Translations under genes and position numbers: made by a program
Assembly: GCF_036226465.1 (NCBI RefSeq)
Contig: NZ_CP108476.1
Span: forward strand, 372,001-436,000
Source of the DNA: Kitasatospora sp. NBC_01250
GTDB taxonomy: Bacteria; Actinomycetota; Actinomycetes; Streptomycetales; Streptomycetaceae
Direction of reading: 5' to 3'
DNA length: 64,000 nt
Notes under the pieces: generated by a model
Databases searched by the model: none
Told to the model about the DNA's origin: nothing
The model's input: only the letters and a program-made list of their open reading frames with translations
Shown: positions 25,428 to 32,813 of the stretch, one piece after another
Layout of the letters: each line of letters starts with the position of its first letter
How positions within the stretch are numbered: the stretch's first letter is position 1

Positions 25428-25544
25428 CCGTCAGCCGGCCGCGCCGTGCTGTTCGGGCACGAGGCTGGGACGACAACAGTTGATGTGCAACAATCCTGCC
25501 GCGCGCGGCCTCAGCGACGGGCGCACCCCGAGAACGCCCGCCGC

Positions 25545-25837
25545 AAGCCTCCGGCCTCCGGACGCCACACGAACTGCTCCCCGGCGCACTCGCCAAGAAG
25601 AGTCCCGCCCCGGGCGTCACCCTCCTGCGATCCCTCATCGGCCGCGGATACTACGGACCGGAATCCCTCAAGGGCCACGGGCCGCACCGCTACGTCTTCC
25701 AGATCTACGCACTCGGCACCCGTCTCCTGGACCGCCCGGACCGTGCGGCGCTCATCAAGTCCCGGCCCCGCGCCCTCCTCGCCGCCATCGACTCCCCGGT
25801 CCTCGCACGCGGCCGCACCGCCGGCGTCTGCGAACGC
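25545..25837 (+). pseudogene. Remnant of a YbhB/YbcL (PEBP, Raf-kinase-inhibitor-like) gene
   Basis: One frame gives ELLPGALAKKSPAPGVTLLR, then GRGYYGPESLKGHGPHRYVF, QIYAL and finally PVLARGRTAGVCER. This is the C-terminal half of the actinomycete PEBP family, including the ligand-binding GHGPHRYVF. There is no start codon or N-terminal half (no DPDAP motif). The frame runs on past the normal end without a stop, into sequence antisense to the DUF1772 gene. Both ends are therefore lost. The family identity comes from recalled consensus, not a search. Confidence 0.6.
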
Positions 25838-25873
25838 CAGGACCTGTCCGGCGCCCATCGGGTACCCGCGGGC

Positions 25874-26320
25874 TCAGGCGAGGGCGGCGGCCAGCAGGGC
25901 GAAGGCGGCGATGAGGACGGCGACGCGGACGTAGTGGAAGCGGTCCCAGCGCTTCGCCTGTTCCTTCCAGTCCTCGGGCCGGTTCTCGGGGGTCCACGTC
26001 TTGCTCTGGTTGTTGATCGGGACGAGCAGCAGGAGCGACATGATCACGCTGGTGATCAGCAGTGCTCCGGCGGTGACGACAAGGCCGGTGCCGTGCTGGT
26101 GCCATCCAGCGACGGCCCGGGCCGCGACGAGGACGAGCGAGCCGATGTACCAGACCGGCATCACGGCGCCGAGCATCCGGCCCCCGTGGGCGCGGCCGAG
26201 TTGGCCGCTGTCACCGGGAAGTGCGTCGAGGATCGGGTTGATGACGAAGGCGACGGCGAACTCCACCCCCACCATCACGCCGAAGACCACGATGGTGACG
26301 ACCTCGAGTACGTCGAGCAT
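25874..26320 (-). CDS. DUF1772 membrane protein (anthrone oxygenase-like)
   Basis: A 148-residue integral membrane protein with four helices. FAVAFVINPILDAL in the N-terminal part, PINNQSKTW in the middle and DWKEQAKRWDRFHYVRV before the last helix are hallmarks of DUF1772/anthrone oxygenase-like proteins. Some members perform anthrone oxidation in aromatic polyketide pathways; most are uncharacterised. It is divergent from a TetR regulator across a 91-bp gap carrying two copies of one palindrome, so it is almost certainly the regulator's target. Confidence 0.85.
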   Translation of the reverse strand: MLDVLEVVTIVVFGVMVGVEFAVAFVINPILDALPGDSGQLGRAHGGRMLGAVMPVWYIGSLVLVAARAVAGWHQHGTGLVVTAGALLITSVIMSLLLLVPINNQSKTWTPENRPEDWKEQAKRWDRFHYVRVAVLIAAFALLAAALA

Positions 26321-26338
26321 GACGACCCCTCCTGGGAT

Positions 26339-26351
26339 CTAGCGCTGCTAG
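26339..26351. promoter_or_regulatory. TetR operator copy A (CTAGC-N3-GCTAG)
   Basis: 13-bp palindrome CTAGCGCTGCTAG, 18 bases upstream of the DUF1772 start. The same 5-3-5 palindrome recurs at 26390-26402, and a half-site GCTAG is at 26365-26369. Confidence 0.8.
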
Positions 26352-26389
26352 GTAATGAGATAACGCTAGTACTGCTGCCGCTCACTTGT

Positions 26390-26402
26390 CTAGCGATGCT
26401 AG
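26390..26402. promoter_or_regulatory. TetR operator copy B (CTAGC-N3-GCTAG)
   Basis: 13-bp palindrome CTAGCGATGCTAG, ending 9 bases before the TetR start, so binding would also repress the regulator itself. Centre-to-centre distance to copy A is 51 bp. Confidence 0.8.
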
Positions 26403-26411
26403 GATCGAATC

Positions 26412-26990
26412 ATGTCGGTACAGGAACGCAAGGAACGCGATCGGGCGGCCCGCGAGCGCCTCATCGTGGCGACGGCCCGCGAACTCGCCGAGCAGCAGGG
26501 CTGGGACGCGGTCACCACCCGCCGGCTCGCCGAGCGCATCGAATACAGCCAGCCCGTCCTCTACAGCCACTTCCGCGGCAAGCGCGAGATCATCGGCGCC
26601 GTCGCCCTCGAAGGCGCCGCCGAGATGGCCGCGGCGGTGCGTGCCGCGGCCTGCGGCGCGAACGGCCCGCGCACCCGGGTCACCGCCCTCGCCCTCGCCT
26701 ACCTCGACTACGCCGAACGCAACCCGGCGGTCTACGACGCCATGTTCCAGCTCGACGGCGGCCTGGCCTTCGCGGTCGAGGACACCCCGGAGCCGCTGAA
26801 GGACGCCTTCGCCGCCCTGCTGGAGAGCCTCGGCGACGTCGCCGGGGACGGCGTCCACCCGGGACTGTTCACCGAGGTGTTCTGGGCGTCCCTGCACGGA
26901 CTGGCCACCCTGACCCGGGCGGGACGGCTGCCACCGGCGGAAGCCGAGCGGCGGGTGGACCTGCTGGTGGACCGGCTCGCCGCGATCTGA
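26412..26990 (+). CDS. TetR-family repressor
   Basis: A 192-residue TetR protein. The N-terminal helix-turn-helix (ATARELAEQQGWDAVTTRRL, AERIEYSQPVLYSHFRGKRE) is typical and is followed by a helical ligand-binding domain of TetR_C type (YLDYAERNPAVYDAMFQ, FTEVFWASLHGLATL). It probably represses itself and the divergent DUF1772 gene through the two CTAGC-N3-GCTAG palindromes between them. The ligand is unknown. Confidence 0.9.
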   Translation: MSVQERKERDRAARERLIVATARELAEQQGWDAVTTRRLAERIEYSQPVLYSHFRGKREIIGAVALEGAAEMAAAVRAAACGANGPRTRVTALALAYLDYAERNPAVYDAMFQLDGGLAFAVEDTPEPLKDAFAALLESLGDVAGDGVHPGLFTEVFWASLHGLATLTRAGRLPPAEAERRVDLLVDRLAAI

Positions 26991-27065
26991 CACGCCCTCC
27001 GGGCGGAGGGGCAGCCGGGGTCTTCCGGCCCGGCTGCCGGCCGGCCGCGCGGAGCGGCCATGTTT

Positions 27066-27077
27066 TGAACGCGTTCA
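27066..27077. promoter_or_regulatory. Perfect 12-bp palindrome TGAACGCGTTCA, probable operator
   Basis: It lies 44 bases before the epimerase start and is embedded in TTTTGAACGCGTTCAGATTC, the style of TetR-family operators. It is unrelated to the CTAGC palindromes of the preceding TetR gene, so a different regulator encoded elsewhere is implied. Confidence 0.55.
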
Positions 27078-27121
27078 GATTCTGGCTAGAGTTCCCCCAG
27101 GCACCATCCAAGGGGGATCCG

Positions 27122-28063
27122 ATGAAGATCGTGCTGCCCGGGGGCTCCGGGCACGTGGGCAGGCTGCTGGAACGCGCGTGGACCGCTGCCGGCCACGAGG
27201 TCGTCATATTGACCAGGCAGTCGGGCGGTGGCCGGGAGGTCCACTGGGACGGCCGGAGCATCGGCCCCTGGGCCGCGGAGATCGATGGCAGCGACCTCGT
27301 GGTCAATCTCGCCGGACGGAGTGTCAGCTGCCGCTACACGCCGGCCAATCTCCGGGCCATGATGGACTCGCGCGTGCACTCCGCCCGGGTCGTGGGCGAG
27401 GCGATCGCGGCGGCCGCCCGGCCTCCCAAGGTCTGGCTCCAGATGAGCACCGCCACCATCTACGCCCACCGCTTCGACGCGGCCAACGACGAGACCACCG
27501 GCCTGCTCGGCGGCGCCGAACCGGGTGTCCCGCCGTACTGGGCCTACAGCGTCGAGATTGCCAAGGCCTGGGAGCAGGCGCAGGCGCAGGCGGACACCCC
27601 GCGGACGCGCAGGGTGGCGCTGCGCACCGCCATGGTGATGAGCCCCGGGCGAGGCGGCGCCTTCGACCAACTGCTGTGGCTGGCACGGCTGGGGCTCGGC
27701 GGTCCGGTCGCGGGCGGCGCCCAGTACATGTCCTGGATCCACGGCCGTGACCTCGTCCGGTCCCTCGACTTCCTGGTCGGCCGGGAGGACCTCAGCGGAC
27801 CGGTGAACCTTGCGGCTCCCACCCCCTTGCCGTACCGCGACTTCATGCAGGGCGTCCGGGCGGCATGGGGCGTCCCGCTGGGCCTGCCGGCGACCAGGTG
27901 GATGGCCGAGCTCGGCGCGTTCGCGCTGCGATCGGACACCGAACTGCTGCTGAAGAGCCGTCGGGTGGTCCCCGGCCGGCTACTGGAGGCCGGCTTCGAC
28001 TTCGCGTACACCCGCTGGCCCGAGGCCGCCGCCGACCTGGTGCGGAGCACCCGGGGCGGCTAG
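27122..28063 (+). CDS. TIGR01777-type NAD-dependent epimerase/dehydratase
   Basis: A 313-residue extended-SDR protein of the SDR39U1/TIGR01777 group. Features are the N-terminal GGSGHVGRLL nucleotide loop, NLAGRSVSCRYTPANLRAMM, STATIYAHRFDAANDE, and a C-terminal DUF1731-like end (RRVVPGRLLEAGFDFAYTRW). Function in bacteria is not defined; substrates are probably sugar-nucleotide or related. AAGGGGG precedes the ATG. The TAG stop is part of the CTAG that flanks MITE copy 1, so the element inserted exactly at the end of this gene. Confidence 0.88.
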   Translation: MKIVLPGGSGHVGRLLERAWTAAGHEVVILTRQSGGGREVHWDGRSIGPWAAEIDGSDLVVNLAGRSVSCRYTPANLRAMMDSRVHSARVVGEAIAAAARPPKVWLQMSTATIYAHRFDAANDETTGLLGGAEPGVPPYWAYSVEIAKAWEQAQAQADTPRTRRVALRTAMVMSPGRGGAFDQLLWLARLGLGGPVAGGAQYMSWIHGRDLVRSLDFLVGREDLSGPVNLAAPTPLPYRDFMQGVRAAWGVPLGLPATRWMAELGAFALRSDTELLLKSRRVVPGRLLEAGFDFAYTRWPEAAADLVRSTRGG

Positions 28064-28298
28064 GCCGTGTCTCACCATTCCCGCCGGGCGCGCGACGCCG
28101 GCCCGCAGCGTCAGCTGCTGATGTCGCTGCCCGCCTGGACGCACCGGCGAATCATCCACGTACGACCCAGTACGAGGACGCTTCGCCGGCACGCCCAGCC
28201 GGGCGCCACCCAGCCGCCAGGCTGGGTGGCGGGGGTACCTCCCGGCCGAAGGCTGGGGGAACCGCGCGCCGATCCGACGCGAATTGTGAGACACGGCC
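28063..28298 (+). mobile_element. MITE-like element, copy 1
   Basis: A 236-bp non-coding element with about 18-bp terminal inverted repeats (GGCCGTGTCTCACCATTC left; the right end complements GGCCGTGTCTCACAATTC). It is bounded on both sides by CTAG (28060-28063 and 28298-28301), the likely target duplication. It contains an internal hairpin (CACCCAGCCGCCAGGCTGGGTGG). No protein is encoded. Two further copies are at 34015 (same orientation) and 37051 (inverted). CTAG targeting would fit mobilisation by an IS5-group transposase supplied in trans; that is inference. Confidence 0.85.
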
Positions 28299-28377
28299 TA
28301 GTACCGCGTTGGGGCGCGGTACTCCACCGGTTCGACGGGGCCGGTCGGCAGCTGGGCGATCGCGCTGTGCGGCCGAC

Positions 28378-29616
28378 TCAGCGCAGGCCGAGGCAGGGCA
28401 GCCAGGCTCGGGAGGCGCCGTGGCCCGCGGTGAGCAGGGCGCACAGCGGGCCTGCTGCTCCCCCGAGCAGTCCCATGCCGCTCCCGCCGAGGGTCTGCAC
28501 CGCGGGCAGGCGGTCCATCAGGTGCGCGAACAGGCGGGCCTTCAGGGTGTCCGCGGCGGGCAGGCGGGCGTGGCGGGCGAAGGCGTCGGCCACCGCCAGG
28601 ACGCCCGCGGCGCCGTGGCACAGGGCCAGCGGATCGGCCGGCTGGTCGCCGAAGAGGTGGAAGTCCTCGTCGTAGTGTTCGGCGAGCGTGCTGAAGGCTG
28701 CCGCGGCCCAGGCGGCGGTCTCCTGGTCACCCAGCGCGTCCGCCGCGTCCCACAGCGCCCAGGACACTGCGGGGGTGCCGTAGCACCAGGCCTGGCGGGC
28801 GCGCGGCCCGGCGGGCGGCGGGGCGTCGAGTCCGGCGCCGTCCCAGGTGCGGATGGAGCGGGCGTCGTCGAAGGACTGCCGCATCAGCCAGCGGGTCGCG
28901 CGGTGCAGGGCGGCTGTCAGGTCGGGGTGCGGGCCGAGGCGGCGGACCGCGGCGGTGAGCGCGGCGACGACGCCGGCGGTGCCGTGGCCCATGCCGGTGT
29001 TGATCCGTCCGTCGATCCAGGCGAGGTGGGGATGGCCGGCGTAGCCCGCCGTCCGCAGCCGTGGCAGCTCGTCGGCGTCGCACAGCTGCGTCAGCTGGTC
29101 GGCGAAGGGGCCGAGTTCGGCCGGCGTCGGGCGGGTGCCCGCGCTCAGGGCGAGCAGCATGCCGGACGGTCCGGTGATCAGGTCGTAGTCCTCGAAGGCG
29201 AGTTGCTCGCGTCGCCAGCCGAGGGCCGGCGCGGTGCGGACCAGGTGGTCGCGGAGCCGGTCGCCGACGGGCTGCAGCCCGGGTTGGGCCCGGGCGCCCA
29301 GGCGCAGGCCCACCAGCGTTCCGGCCAGGCCGCCGTTGTACAGCCCGCAGTGGCCCGGCCCCCGACCGGCGGTGCGGGCCCAGACCGCCACGGCACGCGC
29401 CGCGGTGGCTGCGGCCTCCGGCGTCCCTGCGGCGTGCAGCAGGGACGCCAGGACGGGAACGCCCGGGTCGGAGGGGGGCTCGGCTCCTGGCCGGCCGTCG
29501 CGGGGCCGGGCGGACCAGGCGTCGAGGAGCCGGGCCGCGAGTTCGGTGACGGCGGTGCCGGCGGTGGTGTGCTCGGTCTGCTCGGCTCTTTCGGCCTTCT
29601 GGGTGTGCTGCGGCAC
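28378..29616 (-). CDS. lanC: Lanthionine synthetase C family cyclase (LanC)
   Basis: A 412-residue LanC cyclase that joins Cys thiols to dehydrated Ser/Thr to make (methyl)lanthionine rings. The zinc ligands are present: Cys278 (WCYG), Cys333 and His334 (LCHGAAG). The proposed catalytic His211 sits in NTGMGHGTAG, and GGSGMGLLGGAAG follows near the end. The GTG start has GAGGAGG immediately upstream. It is the last gene of the leftward lan operon and is separated from lanA by a 15-bp hairpin, so lower expression than the precursor is expected. It ends 79 bp from MITE copy 1. Confidence 0.92.
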   Translation of the reverse strand: MPQHTQKAERAEQTEHTTAGTAVTELAARLLDAWSARPRDGRPGAEPPSDPGVPVLASLLHAAGTPEAAATAARAVAVWARTAGRGPGHCGLYNGGLAGTLVGLRLGARAQPGLQPVGDRLRDHLVRTAPALGWRREQLAFEDYDLITGPSGMLLALSAGTRPTPAELGPFADQLTQLCDADELPRLRTAGYAGHPHLAWIDGRINTGMGHGTAGVVAALTAAVRRLGPHPDLTAALHRATRWLMRQSFDDARSIRTWDGAGLDAPPPAGPRARQAWCYGTPAVSWALWDAADALGDQETAAWAAAAFSTLAEHYDEDFHLFGDQPADPLALCHGAAGVLAVADAFARHARLPAADTLKARLFAHLMDRLPAVQTLGGSGMGLLGGAAGPLCALLTAGHGASRAWLPCLGLR

Positions 29617-29730
29617 GGTACCTCCTCGGGCGTGACGGGCCGGCGCCCCGCCCTTGCGGCCGAACAGGCCGGGCGGGACGCCGGTGGTGCGGCCGTCAGA
29701 GGCCGCTGCCGGGTGGTGCGGGTGGTGCGG

Positions 29731-29763
29731 TCAGGTACTCCGAGGAGCCCTCGGAGTACCTGA
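29731..29763 (-). terminator. Perfect hairpin between lanA and lanC (attenuator)
   Basis: 29731-29745 and 29749-29763 are exact reverse complements with a 3-base AGC loop. It begins 8 bases after the lanA stop, and lanC starts about 115 bases further on with no other obvious promoter. Such hairpins after precursor genes typically act as partial terminators or 3'-end stabilisers that raise precursor over enzyme. Confidence 0.75.
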
Positions 29764-29770
29764 GGGAACA

Positions 29771-29944
29771 TCAACAGACGCCGATGATCCCGCTGCAGAT
29801 GAGGACCGTGGCGCAGGCCACCGTGCAGAGGCCGCTGCACTCCCCGGAGGAGGCCTCGGGGGTCGGCAGGGTGGTCTCGGTGATGCGCTCGTCCAGGTCG
29901 CTGATCAGGGCGTCGAGGTCGGTGAGCGCCATGGTGTCGGGCAT
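29771..29944 (-). CDS. lanA: Class I lanthipeptide precursor peptide (LanA)
   Basis: A 57-residue peptide. The leader is acidic (MALTDLDALISDLDERI, in the place of the class I FNLD box). The core region is SSGECSGLCTVAC followed by ATVLICSGIIGVC. Five Cys (36, 40, 44, 50, 57) each have a Ser/Thr a few residues before: S33-C36, S37-C40, T41-C44, T46-C50, S51-C57, so up to five successive rings could form. GAAGGAGG lies 6 bases before the ATG. It starts 12 bp after lanB and precedes lanC. The core does not match any lantibiotic I know. The cleavage site is uncertain, perhaps near TPEA. Confidence 0.88.
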   Translation of the reverse strand: MPDTMALTDLDALISDLDERITETTLPTPEASSGECSGLCTVACATVLICSGIIGVC

Positions 29945-29956
29945 GGTTGTCCTCCT

Positions 29957-32812
29957 TCAGGACTGGTGATCGGTGTGGGCCGCCCCGGTGGCCCGCCCAC
30001 TGGGAGCGAGTGCCCCGGGGACGTCGGGTTCGCCGCGCAGTGCGGCGGCGGCGAGCGCCGCGAGGTGCTCGGCGCTCTGGTCGTGCGGAAGTCGCAGCAG
30101 CAGTTGGGCGGCGACGGCGGCGCCGCCGTGCAGGGGGTCCTGGAGCAGCAGGTCGCCGGGGGCGGGCAGCATCTCCTCGACCAACAGGTCCTCGCCGGGT
30201 TGCTGGGCGCAGATGCGCTCCAGCAGGGGTACGGCGGTCAGTGCCTTGAAGTCCACGGGCACCGGCTTCGCGTGGGGCACGGCCCGGACGAAGGCGAAGC
30301 GCGGCAGTGCGGCGGAGCGCCCGAGGTCGGCGAGGGCGCGCACCTTGGCCAGGTCGCTCTCCCCCGGCTGCCACAGCCGGGACCGGGGCACCCGCCAGGC
30401 CGCGGGGCTGACGACCAGGGTGCCGCCGACGGTCACCCGGGGCAGGTGGTCCGTGTCGGGGAACGCTTCGGCGAGACCGTCCAGGCAGATGACCTTCGCG
30501 ACCGCCGGGTGGCCGGCGGAGAACAGCAGCCGGAGCAGGAGGTCGTACGGGGGCAGCGGCGTGCGGGTGGCGTGGTGGACGGGCAGGATCCGGCACCCGT
30601 CGGCCTCGGCGATGATCTGCGCGCCGTCCCGTCGCAGGGTGATGCGGTCCAGCGGCAGGTAGCGGGCCGTCAGGCCGGCCGGGCCCTGGTACGGCGTCGG
30701 GTCCGGGTCGCCTGTCCACCAGCCGGTGATGACGGGGCGTCGGACGGCGTTGGCGGCGCGCTCGGCCAGCGGCGGGACCAGTACCTCGACGAAGCGGGCC
30801 CCGGACAGGCGCTCCACGGCGGTGAGGAAGTCCTGGTAGCGCCGGAGGTTGTCGTATCCGCCGTACAGGGTGTGGAGTGCGTCGGCGAAGCGCGCGTCCA
30901 GCATGCCTGCCGCCGAGGCGCTCTCCAGGACGGCGACCGGTCCGGGGCCTGCCAGTGGACGCAGCAGGCAGTCCAGGGGCCAGGGCGGCAGTGCCGTTCG
31001 AGCCGGTGGCGCGCCGAGGGCGTCGAGCAGGTCGTCGTCCAGGTCGACCTGCGCGGTGCCGGCCTGGGCGCTGCCGGCCTGGGAACTGCCGGTCCGGGCG
31101 CTGCCGTCGGCCTGGGCGCTGCCGGTCCGGGCGGACAGGTGGGTCAGCAGCCTGGCGTAACCGGAGCCGGGGGTCTCGGCGGGGTGCCAGCCGGTGGAGC
31201 GGCGCAGGGTCTGCGCTGTCTGCGATGGCGGGGTGGAGCCGTCGGGCAGGTGGCGCGCGAGGATCTCGCCGAGCGGACACGGTTCTTCGGTGAGCTGCGC
31301 CAGCTCCGCGGGCAGCCGGGGCGTGCCTGGCGGCGTGATCCGATCGGCTTCGCGCAGCCAGGCCACGCGCGCCGCGATGGCGAGGCCCCGTTGCACCTGG
31401 CGGGCGGCGGCTGCGGGTACGGCGGAGACGGTGGTGCGGTAGGAGTCGGTGAACCAGGGGTGGGAGCGGTCGGCGGGGGCGTCGGCGTCGGTGGCGTGGG
31501 GTGCCGACTCCAGTGCGGACGCGGATGCGGGCGCGGGTGCGGGTGCGGGCGCGGGTGCGGGTGCGGGTGCGGGTGCGGCGGGATCGTCGCCCGGTATCCG
31601 TGTCGGTGTCGGTGTCGGTATCCGTTGCGGAAGGGTGCCGAGTGTGCGGACGGCCTCGGCGGCGTGCCAGCCGGTGGCGCTGCGGCGCGGGGCCGCGCAG
31701 GCCTGGAGCACGCCGAGCCCGTGCAGGTGCGCGAGGAGGCCGCGGAGCACCGCGGGGTCAGGGGGCGCCGCGCCGCTCGCCGCGGTGCCGGTCGCCGCCG
31801 GGCCCAGCAGGGCCGCTTCGAGGTCGCCCAACGGGCGTGGGCCGTCGGCCAGAAGAGCCAGCACGGCCTCCAGCGGGCGGACGCGGCGCAGGACGACCTG
31901 CCGCATCCGGGCGCGTTCGTGCGGGTCGATCACCCAGCAGCGCAGCACGCCGGTGTCGGATCCGGTGCCCGCCGGCTGGAGGAAGTGCAGCGGTGCCGGG
32001 GCCAGCAGGGTGGCCGGGTCCGCCACCCGCAGGTCCAGGGCGCCGAGCCGGGCGCGCATCGCGTGGACGTTCTCGACGGCGTCGGCTGCCAACTCGCCGA
32101 GGGCCGAGCCGGGTGGGAGGAGGCGCGGGGCGGCAGCGTCGACCTCGTCGCCTGCGTCGTCCGTCACCGTGACCGTGACCGGCAGGAGGCCGACTTGACC
32201 GACCCAGCCGCGCGGGGTGGTCTTCGCCGCGGCCCGGCCGAGCGCCCGCCACAGGTACGCCCCGCGTTTGCGCAGCCGCTTCCCGCCCCAGGGCTCGCCC
32301 GCCGCCAGCCGCGCGGCCACGTCCGCGGCGGCTCCCGGGTCGGCCTCGTCCAGGAAGGCCCGCATGACGGGAGACCCGCACACCAGGGACCAGCCCAGAG
32401 CGCCCACGCGCTCGCGCTCGGCCGCCACCGCGCACTCCAGTCGCCGCAGGGCCGCTGTCGCGGACTCCCCCTGGCGGGAAAGCCGCGCGGCGTCCGCGGC
32501 GAGGCCACCGGCGACGGGCAACCGGTCCAGCAGCCGGCAGTCGGCCGGTCCCGGCACGGCGCCGGCGTGCAGCCGACGGCGCAGGGCCAGCACGGCGCGG
32601 CGGTCGGCGGGCGTGAGGCCGTCGTGCGGCACGACGGTGGCGCCCAACCGCTCGGCCAGCGCGCGGGCTTGCCCGCCTCGCTCGTCGTCCTGCCGGGCGT
32701 GCTCGGCGACCTGGGCGAACAGCTCCGGGTTTCCTGCCGATGCCCATGCCGCCAAGGGCACGCCGGCCACCCGGAGCAGTGCCGCTGGGCCCGGCTTCCG
32801 TTCCTCATGCAC
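29957..32812 (-). CDS. lanB: LanB-type dehydratase, glutamylation protein
   Basis: A 951-residue lantibiotic dehydratase N-terminal (glutamylation) protein, which would use Glu-tRNA to activate Ser/Thr of LanA. The signature AAKTTPRGWVGQVG is at about 195-208, and the later LYGGYDNLRRYQDF, RYLPLDRITLRRDG and FVRAVPHAKPVPVDFKA motifs follow in order. The elimination domain is missing here and is supplied by the preceding gene. Two low-complexity insertions are present: an (Ala-Pro) run at about 413-433 and a Gly-Ser-Ala-Gln repeat at about 557-589. The GTG at 32812 is chosen because GGGAGG lies 7 bases upstream and the upstream gene stops just before it (TGACGTG). Confidence 0.9.
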   Translation of the reverse strand: MHEERKPGPAALLRVAGVPLAAWASAGNPELFAQVAEHARQDDERGGQARALAERLGATVVPHDGLTPADRRAVLALRRRLHAGAVPGPADCRLLDRLPVAGGLAADAARLSRQGESATAALRRLECAVAAERERVGALGWSLVCGSPVMRAFLDEADPGAAADVAARLAAGEPWGGKRLRKRGAYLWRALGRAAAKTTPRGWVGQVGLLPVTVTVTDDAGDEVDAAAPRLLPPGSALGELAADAVENVHAMRARLGALDLRVADPATLLAPAPLHFLQPAGTGSDTGVLRCWVIDPHERARMRQVVLRRVRPLEAVLALLADGPRPLGDLEAALLGPAATGTAASGAAPPDPAVLRGLLAHLHGLGVLQACAAPRRSATGWHAAEAVRTLGTLPQRIPTPTPTRIPGDDPAAPAPAPAPAPAPAPAPASASALESAPHATDADAPADRSHPWFTDSYRTTVSAVPAAAARQVQRGLAIAARVAWLREADRITPPGTPRLPAELAQLTEEPCPLGEILARHLPDGSTPPSQTAQTLRRSTGWHPAETPGSGYARLLTHLSARTGSAQADGSARTGSSQAGSAQAGTAQVDLDDDLLDALGAPPARTALPPWPLDCLLRPLAGPGPVAVLESASAAGMLDARFADALHTLYGGYDNLRRYQDFLTAVERLSGARFVEVLVPPLAERAANAVRRPVITGWWTGDPDPTPYQGPAGLTARYLPLDRITLRRDGAQIIAEADGCRILPVHHATRTPLPPYDLLLRLLFSAGHPAVAKVICLDGLAEAFPDTDHLPRVTVGGTLVVSPAAWRVPRSRLWQPGESDLAKVRALADLGRSAALPRFAFVRAVPHAKPVPVDFKALTAVPLLERICAQQPGEDLLVEEMLPAPGDLLLQDPLHGGAAVAAQLLLRLPHDQSAEHLAALAAAALRGEPDVPGALAPSGRATGAAHTDHQS

Positions 32813-32813
32813 G

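Noticed and set aside
25934..28063. A continuous frame joining the antisense of DUF1772, the TetR gene and the epimerase
   Set aside because: Only the part from 27122 is real, supported by a ribosome site and the Rossmann loop; the rest is antisense or off-frame.
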